A stretch of 64,000 bases of DNA from Solen grandis (Eukaryota; Mollusca; Bivalvia; Adapedonta; Solenidae): assembly GCA_021229015.1 (NCBI GenBank), contig CM037783.1:53714647-53778646 (forward strand), given 5' to 3'. This document shows, piece after piece, positions 25,450-37,297 of this stretch (the stretch's first letter is position 1; each line of letters opens with the position of its first letter). The notes below the pieces were generated by a model that ran no database searches, had not been told where the DNA came from, and saw nothing but the letters and a program-made list of their open reading frames with translations. The position numbers and the translations under genes were made by a program.

Positions 25450-25895
25450 AGGATTCAAAAACTCATTAAAATTATGCACAGTGAAATCTGTTCAAGTATC
25501 AAAATTACTGCGGTTGGTCAATGAGTAGTCCACGACACTTTGACAATTTTATGTTGTGCATGTAGATACCCATTTACTATTTTTACCCTTGAGGATTAAC
25601 ATATATCGAGGAGATGGTCTCCAAACCTATTGCTAATTGAGTCCTGTGAAACACGTACTAACGGTGTGTCTGTGTCAATGATGTCATCGTGACCTATATT
25701 ACCGTCATGTGGTATATGATCAACTTTCTGTGCAGTACGTGAATCCATTACCACCCACAACAAACACCTACATCTTCATAAATACCTCTACCTCTAATTC
25801 TCTAAAAATATTGGTGTCCATTAAATTATGAAAAAGAGAATTTTCAGGAGCAATATATGCAAAACCATCATATTTCCAAAAACCTATATCAAGCT
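25450..25895 (-). pseudogene. LINE endonuclease, second part
   Basis: Conceptual translation gives a block with VRVSQDSISNRFGDHLLDIC followed by IVNGYL. This is the conserved region of LINE AP endonucleases after the GDFN motif. Another piece, GFWKYDGFAYIAPENSLF, precedes it in a different frame. Frameshifts and stops are present. Confidence 0.6.
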
Positions 25896-26137
25896 TTAAC
25901 CCTTTCCCTCATAGAGGAAACCATGAAAAGACCTATGCGAACAGCATAAAACCAGATCAGCCTGCGAGTAACTCGCAGGCTGATCAGGTTTTATGCTGTT
26001 CGCTGCTCCTCAGTGGTCTGGAAATGATGATTTTATAATGAAATTTGATAAGGTTTATCTGTGGTTTTCTGCAGATCAGGCTTTATGTGGTACCTATTGA
26101 GTGCGTCAAAATGAGTCTATATGAGGGAAAGGGTTAA
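25896..26137 (-). mobile_element. TTAA hairpin MITE, copy 5 (in LINE)
   Basis: TTAA at 25896 and 26134, intact tips and palindrome. It splits the LINE endonuclease region, which continues on both sides, so it inserted after the LINE. Confidence 0.88.
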
Positions 26138-26380
26138 CCAAACTAGGAAATCAATATCAATCAATCACTTCCACTCACGTTTTGCCTGTCTGTGTCTATA
26201 CTTTCTATAAGAGTGTATTGGGTTACTGTAACCCTGTAAATGTATACTTGAGTTTTTATTAGTTCATGTCTCAGATAAACATATAATATCATATTGTGTA
26301 ATTATATTAATAAATTCCTCACATGACTGTTTTTCTTTGGTAAGTCTCTCGACATTCCAACGGAGGACACTTATGGCACT
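26138..26380 (-). pseudogene. LINE endonuclease, N-terminal part
   Basis: Conceptual translation reads VLRWNVERLTKEKQ, then EEFINIITQYDIICLSET followed by a stop, then NKNSSIHLQGYSNP. The WNV...L...DIICLSET pattern is the start of an AP-type LINE endonuclease. Confidence 0.65.
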
Positions 26381-26609
26381 CTCACAACAGTGCTATTGAT
26401 CTTTATACAGGACAGTGAATTTAATGAACAGTTTATCTACACCGATGATTGTGTCCTTCCTGTCCTGCTTTGCTTGTTTCATTATTGGAATGAGTCTCTT
26501 CTGCCTCTCTATCTCTTTACGGGGGAATTGTTCGCTAATTCCATATGGTGTATCTTTCAGATTCTTTGCTGCTCATCGGACAGGCTCCTTGTCTGGATCG
26601 TAGGCAAAT

Positions 26610-26996
26610 TTAGCGACGATTGGTCGTATTTTTCTGTGCTGATGTGGTCCCACCAGGTGGACTCCCTGCAAAACAAAAGATTTTGCATCCTCGACCTTCA
26701 TGCCTTTTTCTATGAATGAAATTATTTTTCTTTATAGTTTTTGTCTTTCTCTTCAGGGATATATCCCTCATGCTTCTACATTTTAGATCTTTAATTTCCA
26801 CTTTCATTTCTTTCTCTCTCTGTCTATATTCTTCCTCATTTCTTTTCATCTGTTTCATCATTGACTCCATCTTGGATTGTTTCTTGCAAACACTATCAAG
26901 AAGATCGCTGTCAAACTCTCGGCTTCTCTCAATTTCACTCAGCTTTTCTTCTATGTTACTTACTTTTGCATCTGTATTTTTCTCCTGTAGTGTCAA
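26610..26996 (-). pseudogene. LINE ORF1-like coiled-coil protein remnant
   Basis: A 128-codon frame with a long heptad-rich, charged helix (EEKLSEIERSREFDSDLLD, then MKQMKRNEEEYRQREKEMK) followed by DLKCRSMRD. A coiled coil followed by the RSMR(D/E)N-like block is the layout of many LINE ORF1 proteins. It lies upstream of the endonuclease in the same orientation. Confidence 0.6.
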
Positions 26997-27077
26997 TGAG
27001 TTTTTGTTGCTGTATGGATTCTAGATTTTTTAATTTTGTGTTCATTACGTCCAGTTGTTTAAGAACTATATATATTA

Positions 27078-27121
27078 TGGCGGCCATTTAGGAAAAATGG
27101 GGCGGCCATTTAGGAAAAATT
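27078..27121. repeat. Short tandem duplication GCGGCCATTTAGGAAAAAT
   Basis: Two adjacent copies of GGCGGCCATTTAGGAAAAAT near the 5' end of the LINE. Confidence 0.8.
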
Positions 27122-27787
27122 GCATCCAATTATTAAATTTGCTGACTAAAATGTTTATTTCTAAAATTACTTATTCAAGATTGAATAACACCGGATTTGC
27201 TTAAATATCACTGGAGTAATATCAGTTACACTTCATTGTAATTACTTTTGGATGAACAATACCGAATCGTCAAGTGTTACTTTGATGTCACTTTATTTCT
27301 AATCTGCCTGGTAAATGTCGCACTGTGTATATGTGACTACAAATCTAATGTATGAAGGTTTGAAACCCACTGGAGGTGCGAATTTTTCTAGATTATACAA
27401 CCCAGGAACTTGTTTTTCAATTGACATAAAAGATAAAAGTTTAAATGACCATACAGGAAACTTATCAGCCATGAAAAAGATCAGATACTAAGTATGATGC
27501 GTGATAATTTCACTATTGTTAACATTTTTTTATCTTTCACAAAAAAAAAAAATTTGAAAAAAAAAAATGATGCCACCAACTTTACTGTAAACTATCCTAC
27601 AGTATTTATTGATAAGATAAACAAAGCACAAAATGTCTCTTTTCTGATCATTGTTTTTCCCATCCAATAGAATGATCAGAAATAAAGAGGCTGAAATAAA
27701 TGTCAGTCTAATACATTCAGCTCTTGTATGACATCACCAATATCCCTCAAAAGAAGTAGTGTTCCTCCTACGCGAAATACAGATTAC

Positions 27788-28027
27788 TTAACCCTTTCCC
27801 TCATACAGACTCATTTTGACGCACTCAATAGGTACCACATAAAGCCTAATCTGCTGAAAACCAGTTAAACCTTACCAAATTTAATTATAAAGTCCTCATT
27901 TCCAGACCACTGAGGAGCAGCGAACAGCATAAAACCTGATCAGCCTGCGAGTTACTCGCAGGCTGATCTGGTTTTATGCTGTTCGCAAAGGTCTTTTCAT
28001 GGTTTCCTCTATGAGGGAAAGGGTTAA
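27788..28027 (+). mobile_element. TTAA hairpin MITE, copy 6
   Basis: TTAA at 27788 and 28024, with tips and a near-perfect central palindrome. A small deletion lies in the left arm region (GAAAACCAGTTAAACC). Confidence 0.88.
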
Positions 28028-28828
28028 TGAATAACACATTCTTTTCAATATCATGTGGCTACTCAAAGACTCAAAGAGAGAAAAAAAAACTCTCAAGAAG
28101 TGGAGCATTAAGCAGTCTCAATAAATTATGCTCCATATCATTGTTAATGAGCAGAATCAATAACTGGATAAGGTAAAAGACATAAAGATTCAGGACATCC
28201 TCAGTACCTTGGTGGATGAAGACTTTCTATTACATTTATACCAGAATAAAAGACTAAACATTATGCAAAAACCCCATAGCTGATAAGAGGGAGTCTTAAA
28301 AAAAAGCAGAATACAGAATACTGAATAAAAAACTTGGATGAACATCTCCCCTAAGCTCATTTCTTCCTTGTGTTGTACTTTCTAATCTTTTATCCGATAG
28401 ATTCAAATGATGAGCACCTGCTGGTATCAGAACCCTGATTTTTGTATTTTCTTATGCACCTGGAAATATTTGCAGCATTTGAAGATTTAGAGACTTAGAG
28501 AGATATTCTACATCAGTACAATGGTGTGGTGGCATATATGACTAAACCAATTAAATAAAATTGGGAAGATTTAAACCAGAATATTAAATTAAAGCTGTCA
28601 TTGTCACTAGTTAAGAGTCCTGATAGAATCAAAACATGAGCAACAGTACTCCAGTGTTCCGTGAAGTTCAGAATTTAGGACCGGGAAGTTTAATTCTTCA
28701 AGAAGGTCTATACTGTAACACTTGCAAAGACTAAGATTGGCTTTTAGTCTGATCTGATGATATATAACTTTATACCTTATGTAGACATGTTTTTGGATGC
28801 CTTGGTTAACACATCAGACCCTACCGAC

Positions 28829-28865
<37 letters not shown>

Positions 28866-29365
28866 GGAGGGGCCATGCCACCAACTATTTCTTTATTGAC
28901 CTTACAGCAAAACATGTTAATTTATGATTAATTTGTGTATGCCTACACTATCTATTTGGTCCACAAGAGAGGAAGAGGCTGGTTGCACTTATGAGACTAT
29001 ACAGTATTGATATTTGCTTCTTTGACACAACAATTAACCTTAAACAATCTCTTTTGTGCAGTCTCCCAAAGTATTGATGTTACACTCACAAGCTTCAAGC
29101 ATCAGCATGCCTTGGACTGATTCATAAATGGACAATTCACTTTGCAGAAATTGACACAAGTCTGAAAACTAGCTGAATTAAGCAATTAGGCTTGGTGCAA
29201 AACTATTGTACCTGATTCTTTATTTATATTTAGTTACTGTGAAATCATTGACTTTTGTGGGACACTAATTTTCATCGTTTTTGTGGAAAGTTTTATCCAC
29301 AAATATTAATACGCACGAAAAATATGTCCTTTATATAGACCTCACACTGTATAGAACATAGATCC
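28028..29365. other. No recognisable gene; (GT)n at 28836-28861
   Basis: AT-rich DNA with a GT dinucleotide run of about 13 units. No exon or element is supported. Confidence 0.5.
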
Positions 29366-30960
29366 ACAACTAGAGATTTGTTTTCGTAGAAAACTGATGT
29401 CTCTCCCCCCCCTTCCTCTCACACACACAGATACACTAAGGCACACAGTGACATATGTGCAAATAGTTAAAGGGCTGACTTATATACTGATAAAGCTTCA
29501 CCCAGAGTCATGGACCTTGAGTGTTAGACTTTCTCTCGCCAGTATCTTTCCAGAACTGAAATTTTGTTTCGATAGCATAAGTAGAACAAGAATTATCTTG
29601 CAGTCAAGAAATTGTAAAAAGGTGGGATAACAAAATACTGAGGCCAGAGTTAAGAACCTTGTGCATGACACTTTCTTTCATTAATTTCTTTCCATAAATG
29701 ATATTTAATTTCAATAGCATCCAACAGAGTCCAACGGGAGTTATCTTAAGGACAGAAAACAAAGTGCAGTAACTCCAAAAAAAGATGTGCAGAGTTACTA
29801 CGGTTCTTGTATATGGGGGGGGGGGGGGACATAAATAAAGGTACCCACCAAATTCCCTTAAATATAGATCAATGAAATTTAATGTCAACAATAATTAATG
29901 ATTTTACAGTACCATAGTTTGGCACCAAGCATAAGTGCACATTTCTAAGTTCAAAAGGTGCTATAATTTACAATAAATTCAGTCATGAGTTATCTGACTT
30001 GATGATCTGATACCTCTGAACACCTTCATAAACTTTAAAAGCAATACAATAAAAGGTTACTGAGATATTGGCTGGATGCAAAACTTTAATCAATGCATGC
30101 TTTCAACTAAAAAGTCTAAGTAAAAAAGTGGTCAAAATTTACATTAAATCTATTCATCTGTCTCAATAGCCTAAATACAATACATGTTAATGACTTTTCA
30201 TATCAATCCTATGCCTGGTTACAGAGGCATGAGCATGATAGTACCTAGCATGCAAACATAAACCAAGTTTCTTAGTTAAAAAGGGTCATGATTTGTAATT
30301 AATTCCATCAAGAGTTTTCTATCTTAATAGGCTGGTACCCTAAGGCATGTTTACCTTTTACCTCATAAATATTCATTAACATTTATGGCTTAATGAGTTA
30401 TAATTTATTTAAACTTTTAATGGTATTAGATAAAGTGGTGTTTCCTTGGTCTTGCAGACTTTTAGAATCTGAGCTACAATTAACCCTTAACCTTCTGAAT
30501 TTCTCAAATGGACTTAGCCAGCAACTTTTTTGGAACTGTCCATTATCAATTTTAGGGGTAACAAGATGGAAACTTGTAGTTGGTCAGCCAACAGTAAAGA
30601 GCCTGGCTCTTTACTGGTGGCAAAGGTTAGCACTTACGGTTCCAGCAGGGTAAGGGTTAAAATGAGCAAAGAGAGGAAATCAAACAGTTCCTGGGTCTGT
30701 TTGCCAAATGGGTCAAAACAAATATGTAAGAGGTAGGGGTTAATGAAGTTTCAAATCAATCCTGTGCCTGGTTAATCAGATATATATAAACATGAAAGAA
30801 CCTTGAATACAAAACTTAAATAAAAAATATCAAAATTTAAAAAAAAAGGTTTTGAAATATAAATCTGAAAGAGACTTGCATGCAAAACTCTAATCATGCA
30901 ATGCTGGTAATGATGCCAAGGCATGGCTGACTGCAATAGCTTTCATATTCTTTGAATTAA
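29366..30960. repeat. Mosaic of degenerate tandem-core repeats
   Basis: It starts with TCGTAGAAAACTGATGTCTC (compare 14727). It holds two diverged units around 29505-29630 and 29645-29770 with AGAACTGAAATTTTGTTTCG-like and ATAGCAT..G blocks. Further units of about 170 bp follow (AAGTTCAAAAGG and TCATGAGTTATCTGACTTGA, with ATACCT..GAACACC). The structure is like the other tandem-core families here. Ends are not resolved. A G-run lies at 29815-29828. Confidence 0.5.
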
Positions 30961-33640
30961 AAGTCAAGCTGAAAAAAATAATAAATGTTCAGCCTTTCTA
31001 AAAAAGAAAAGAAAAATGTGCTAGCCTGCATTAAGGTGCAATTATAAATTCTAATTTGTATGCATTTACAAACTTAATGAAACCTGATCAGTTTCTTATA
31101 AATAACTTACATCAGATCTAAAGCAATCAGAGTAATAAATTCCTTTTGAAATCCTATATACCTAGCGTCATCAATGACTGCGCGAGGACCAACTGAGGTT
31201 ATCTTTCAAAAGAAGTCAATAATTATATAAAACAGGCAATGATTGTGTAAGTGAATTGAATAATTAAATATATTTTTTTTTAAATTTTGTGTCTTCACAA
31301 TATAACTTCATTATAATTTTTTAATAGGGTGCACAATATAACTCATTATAATGCAAGACTAGATACTGCACTGTATTGGAGCACATTTTTACTTGCCCTA
31401 GTGAAATAAACAATTTACAAAACAGAGATTTAGGTAGACTGTGAGGGAGACAGTTATAGTGACACCAGTGTAACATTATGGAGAGAATAAAATGGATCTA
31501 AAATAACACTTGTCATTTTATGCTGAATTTACCATCATACTAAACTCACGGAGTTTTCAACTTATAATACTGATACCACTAAAATGAAGAAAGTAATTAT
31601 ATGTATCAAAGTCTGTTACATCAGTTTATTTTTTTACTAATCAAAACATAATTAAACAATATACATGGGGACTTTCTATATCTGTAAAATCTTCAAGGTC
31701 ACAGCTGACATGTGACCTGTTAATGACTCATGTACAATGATAAATGGTAGCAGAAAAATGAATATAATAGAAACAATATCTAAAACAAAAGTAACAAAGA
31801 AACAAACATTAACCTTACACAAACAATATTTCAATTTAACTCACTCTGTTAATTAGTTTGTGATGTTATTCCCATTCAAAAATTCCCTATCACAGAAATA
31901 GATGGCAGTGATGCTGAGATCAATACAAGTTAAATCCAAGCGTGAATCACCCCGTCCATACAGAGAGAGAAACTGAGGCAAGTAGCAACTCCAGCAACAC
32001 AGAATCTGATCTATTGATGGCTTTTTGGACCCATACACAATAAAAACTCACACTCAAATTGCACACACACCTTCAAATTTTCAACTGCACATCCTCAGAT
32101 TTCTGTACCAACAACATGCACTTTTTTAAGGGAATAGATCTCACTGCCAATTTCCAATAGATTAAGACCTGGACTGTTTTCCCGAAGCTCCAGTCTTTTC
32201 TCATAGATTAATCAATGAACTGTTTGGATCAATTTTTCTGTGGGAGCCAAGAGTAGAGGGGATGGTACAACATAATAGCCCAAGTGCACTACGCCGTCCC
32301 ATCGACAGAAATGAACCCTCTAAAGCTGAATATGGACATATTGCTACTCTGACATGGAGCAATATTCTCTAGCTACAAATGCACACTCAGTAGGCAGACA
32401 AATACAATGCTGGGATTATTGGGAACATAAAATGTTGCATTTACTGAAAAACAGAAAAAATCCATATTTTTGTGGGTGGATGATATTGACATTGCCTTAA
32501 TTGTGTTTTATTTTCTCTCATTTTGTAACATGCCTCTTGGGAGATAAGGTGTGAAAAGGTCAGATAAATATGTTGGGAAAGAAGGGAAAATATAGCTTAA
32601 TCAATATGTACTATAAAAAAGAAACTATCAAGAAAAAAAGCATCAATAAGTAAAAACCTAAAAACAAAGTTGATTATCATATGAATATTGTTACTCTTTC
32701 AAGATCAATCCAAAATGAAAGGTATTCTAGTAGTGAACATTTGAAGTTAAACTAAATACTTTTTACATCAATTAGAAACAAGTTCTTAAGACTTTAAAAA
32801 CTATTCCTCTCGACAATTCCTGGGTTTGACTAGTAGAACTCTGCACCACTTTTGAAGAAAGATTCTTTCATTACTATACTTAGTATACCGGTAGCTGCAA
32901 GCAATATTGGATAACCAGGAACCATCAGGAGGCTAAACCTTGATTCCTTCTCTTTCTAACACTATGCATGCTAAATTTCTTAATTGGGCTTGTCTTTTCT
33001 TCTTTTTGGACTGTACCATTATTTGGTTATGGGGATGCTTGCTGAAAATTGATTGACTGAATAGTGAACAGTGCAGGTCTGCACTGGTTGCAAAGGCAAT
33101 CACAAGTTCCCACAGCATTGTATGGGTTTAAGAAATCAAAAGAGAGAATCCAAAACACATACATATATTTTTCCTTTCACCAAGAATTGTGATTTATAAG
33201 AAGTGAGTATCAAAAGAAAGGTCAAATATTACAAAAAAGAGTTGCCATTTTGCATATTACAGTACCTTTCTTGTCAGTCAGTACATGGGGGATACTTAGG
33301 GGATGTAAACATGAATATAACAGCATAGCTACAATTTTGTTTACCAAATCCCCTTTCTATCCCCCTCAAGCAGATAATTTATGGATCATACCAAAAAGTA
33401 ACCAAAAAAAAAAAGGGCACTGAAATTGATAATTATTTATTAATGTTTACATAATTTTTTATCATGTTTGGGAGTTTCAATTTCATATAACTAAATGGCC
33501 ACATTTGCATGTACCACTAGATGGCTTATTTCTAAGTAAGTTGAGATAGAGACCAATGCACAGTGCCAGGAAAAGATCCTCACCTGCAAATAATTTAAAT
33601 GGTTTGGTATAACTTCAATGAATGATGCTTTGCATAGAAC
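30961..33640. other. No recognisable gene
   Basis: About 2.7 kb of AT-rich DNA. Short open frames at 31853-32038 and 32933-33118 on the minus strand have no recognisable domain. Confidence 0.4.
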
Positions 33641-33773
33641 CTGGCCCTGTGTTCTCAAAAATAAAATGGTACTTAAGTATGATTTTCATAATCAAACTCA
33701 AAATAATTCAATGGGGATTTCAGGATGATACTCAAATTTGAGCCTAAAATCATACTCGAGAACATGGGGCCAG
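33641..33773. mobile_element. Foldback element family 2, copy
   Basis: It begins CTGGCCCTGTGTTCTCAAAA and ends CTCGAGAACATGGGGCCAG. Internal CTCAAATTTGAG and CATACTC blocks are shared with the copies at 52303 and 59623. Confidence 0.7.
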
Positions 33774-34504
33774 ATGTTGACTCATTTCGAAGGCGTGATA
33801 TTACCACAGAAATCATACTACACTAATGAGTCACATAATCAACATTTTGAAATGACTAAAATACTGTGCTTGGACATTGGGAAACAAGTTCTTACAACAT
33901 ATACTAATCCCTCTTGACGTTACCTCAGCTGGACCCTTAGCACCTGAGGTCATGACAATTGTTGCCCCCAATGAGGTAAAACCAACAACCTTGAGATCTC
34001 CAGGTAGATACATTACCATTTAATCACAATGCCTTTTTTCTATCTCAAGCAGCTGTCTGTTATTAAAACTGAATTGACATTTTTGTGAAAGATCAATGTG
34101 CTCTGAATTTTAGGAGATCTAAATTTATCTAGAACTTTTCTTTAATTTAAAAAAAGAGAGAAAAAAATACACATTCAATGGTACCTCTTGAACTGCAAAA
34201 TGATACTATATCCTTTGTACATCATTCTGTAAGGTAGTGAAATGGGTAAAAACAAAACATTCCTCAAAACCAGACCTATCCATACAGTGAATGCCTAAAA
34301 TGTATTTGCATGAACAGGTTAATTTTTTCTCTCCTCAAAACCTGACCTCTTTTTAGCATAAGAACCCATGAAAATATTTAATTTAAATATTTATATTTAA
34401 GTGACTTAAAATGTTATTTGAATAAATTTCAATTTTCTAGGAATATGTGTAAATCAGTAAAATGTAAATTTGCATATTTCAATAAAAAAATTACCTGAAA
34501 TTTC

Positions 34505-35460
34505 TAAATTCAACAAGAGCACTGGTTATCGCAAAGTACGCAAGTTTGGTAAAGATTGGTTCACATTTGTTTGAGTTAGAGAGGAAAAACTGTAAATTTG
34601 ACCATTTTTCATCAAATCAAGTACCATAACTCTATATTGTCTGAAGTAATCTGGCTGGTTATAAAAAGAATCAAGATATTGTGCCCACATACATTGTGAC
34701 CAAGCATGGTCAAGATCGGTTCATTTTTTTTTAAGTTAGAGCGTTGACACTGTTAATTTGACTATTTTTAATCAATTCAAGGCCCATAACTAAAGAGTGT
34801 TTGGGACAATCTGGCTGATTATCAAAAGGAACTCTAAAGTGGGATATTCTGACTGGTTTTCAAACTCAATTGAGATACTGTGCCAATTCAAATTGTGCCA
34901 AAGTTTGGTAAAGATATGTTCATGTTTGTTTGAGTAAGAGAGCTGACACTGTTAATTCAGCAATTTTTCATCAATTAGAGGGCCATTATATAACTCTAGA
35001 TTATTCAAGATATTTTGGCTGGTTACCAAACTTGGGTACAATATCGTGCCCATTCAAACTGTAAAAGAGTTTAGACAAAATCGGTTGATGTTTGTAATCA
35101 AGAGAGTGTACATGTTCATTTAACAAATTTTCATAAATGAAAGGACAATTACTTCAGAGTGTCTAGGACAATCTAGCCAGTTATTAAACTTGGCTGAGAT
35201 CAGTTTATGCTTGTTCAAGTAAGAGAGCTGACACTGTTAATTGGACCATTTTTTCATCAACTCAAGGACCGTAACTCCAGAGTGTCTAGGGCAATCAAGC
35301 ATCGAAAGGAACTGAGATATTGTGCCTATATACATTATGACCAGGTATGGTAAACATCAGTTCATGTTGGCTCGAGTGAGAGTGCAGACAACATCACTGG
35401 AAGCTGCCTACCCACCACAGGTAAATCCATATGTCCCATCTTTGACGGGCGTATATAAAA
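34505..35460 (+). repeat. Interspersed element with about 160-bp tandem core, copy B
   Basis: Five diverged units are marked by CATAACTC..GAGTGTCT-like blocks near 34620, 34780, 34978, 35140 and 35264. Each is followed by ATCTGGCTGGTTA and AAGTTTGGTAAAGAT. The tail CCACCACAGGTAAATCC, then GACGGGCGTATATAAA, matches the tail of the copy at 6546-7260. Confidence 0.7.
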
Positions 35461-37195
35461 TGTATGTTTTACCATTGTCAACATTAATCTCACCTTATGT
35501 CACACCAAAATATTCAACATTCATAAGCATTCTGTATATGATGCATAAAAGCTTTAAAATATGTTTTCATATGCTTCAGTGTGGCAAATGTGTCCACAAA
35601 TTGAAGCTAGTATATTTTGTTCACTGCTGAAAAACAGCGACAACCAAAAAAACTAGCGTCCAGTTTTAAACCTACAAAAAAGGCAGCCATCTCAAAATGT
35701 TACAAGCAATTGCTGTATTATAAAAGATTAGCCTGCAGGTTTTCAAGCAACATGTTTTATATCTGTTTCAAAATGCTACAGGCATTCACTGTATAGATTA
35801 GACAGGTCCCCAAAGGATATCACTAGCTAGGCTCTAAAAAAACAACAGTTGGTTAAAAAGGTAATGAACATCAAAAGTGTTGGTTACAAAAATACCGCTA
35901 ACAAAAGTGTGAGTTAGAGAATCTCATTCACAACAAAAAGTTACAGATATCACCATATCTGTACAATAAGATGTTTTGTCTGCGTAATCTAAAAACATAT
36001 TAGTTTTCTGTGAGGGGCTATAATATAATAGTAATGTCGTCAACGTTATCAAGTACATCATGCCGTGAGTCAATCGTATTACTTGTATCTCTGGAATCCT
36101 CTGAATGATAAGGTGATTGTTAAAGAGAATCTCTGGAAAATATGTTCATATGGCTGTTCTACAAGTGTGGAAATGAATCTGAATAAATTTTACATGAGAT
36201 TTTACATGCTTGTGGAGAATGTAATTCAGATTTACTCATGTAAATTACTTAATTGACCAATTAAAGTTTAAAAAAAAAAAGTGTTAAAGAGGTGTCTACA
36301 TTTATAATATTTCTTACCAATTATATATTAATTATTTCAATAAGGGTCTTATACTGGGCATTTAAATGGTACAGAGTACAAGACCAAAGAGTCAATTAAA
36401 ACCTAAGTTGTCACTTGACAAGCCTTGCCCTAAACATTATCTTTTTCATAATCCAACACTATGACTTGGATCTTCAACAAAACAATGTTACTGTACATGC
36501 ATGCCCTCTCTTCTTCAAAATGGCTTTAACAGATAAAATCTTGCAGATGAAAACAAAACTGGAGTACATTTACAGTCATGACTTAATTAATTTTTCTTAT
36601 GTGTAATTATTGTGTTCTTATATTTCGTTTCGATATGGGAAGTAACACAGAATATCATCGTTATTTGATACTGATGTGTATAATGATGTAAATAGGTGTG
36701 TGTGTTTATTGTGTGCATGTATGCATACTGAATATATATTCTTTACCTTTTGATTGTGTCTTCTGCCATGTTTTGTACACGTTATGTTACATGTATTGCT
36801 GCATGGGTCAGATGACATCCTGGCTTATATACATGTACATTTTAACTTTCAATTAAAGGATATGAACAGAATAGGTTTTATTACAAATTTCTGTTAATAA
36901 AAACATCATTTCAACACATATTTTCATCTCCTTTCAAACCGGATGAAAGACAGAAAATGTATGTATTTTGGTTCTTTCAGATGTTAATTTATTCTGTGGA
37001 ATGCAATTTGTTGCAAACATTGATTGAGTAAAATATGACAGTCAAATTATATTGGATGACTAATCCTATTCACCTGTGCTAGTCAGGTGTAAATCACCTG
37101 TGCTAGTCAGGTGTAAAACTTGAGTATTAAGCATAGATTACTGTCTTCTTCAGCTGAACCTGTATTAGCAGCCACCTGTAGCAGTCAACCTGCAT
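35461..37195. other. No recognisable gene
   Basis: AT-rich DNA. A tandem pair CACCTGTGCTAGTCAGGTGT lies at about 37071-37114; each copy is itself an imperfect inverted repeat. Confidence 0.45.
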
Positions 37196-37297
37196 TTAAC
37201 CCTTTCCCTCATATAGACTCATTTTGACGCACTCAGTAGGTACCACATAAAGCCTGATCTGCAGAAAACTACAGTTAAACCTTACCAAATTTAATTA
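37196..37297 (+). mobile_element. TTAA hairpin MITE, copy 7 (truncated)
   Basis: It starts normally at TTAA with CCCTTTCCCTCATATAGACT but stops after AAATTTAATTA, before the central palindrome. Unrelated sequence (TGCGCGACACGCAATTTTTG) follows. The missing half was not found downstream. Confidence 0.85.

Larger units (their letters stand above)
23960..27100 (-). mobile_element. Decayed LINE (non-LTR retrotransposon), interrupted by two MITEs
   Basis: Read on the minus strand, the parts occur in LINE order: ORF1-like coiled coil, AP endonuclease start, MITE copy 5, rest of the endonuclease, linker, start of the reverse transcriptase, MITE copy 4, and the C-terminal Cys-His tail. Frames are broken by stops and shifts. 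The reverse transcriptase catalytic region after the first motifs, including the FADD-type box, is missing at the junction with copy 4. The clade is not resolved from fragments. Confidence 0.8.

Noticed and set aside
26390..27024. Plus-strand frames of about 100 codons
   Set aside because: They are antisense to the LINE ORF1 remnant, which has a recognisable coiled coil and RSMRD block on the minus strand.
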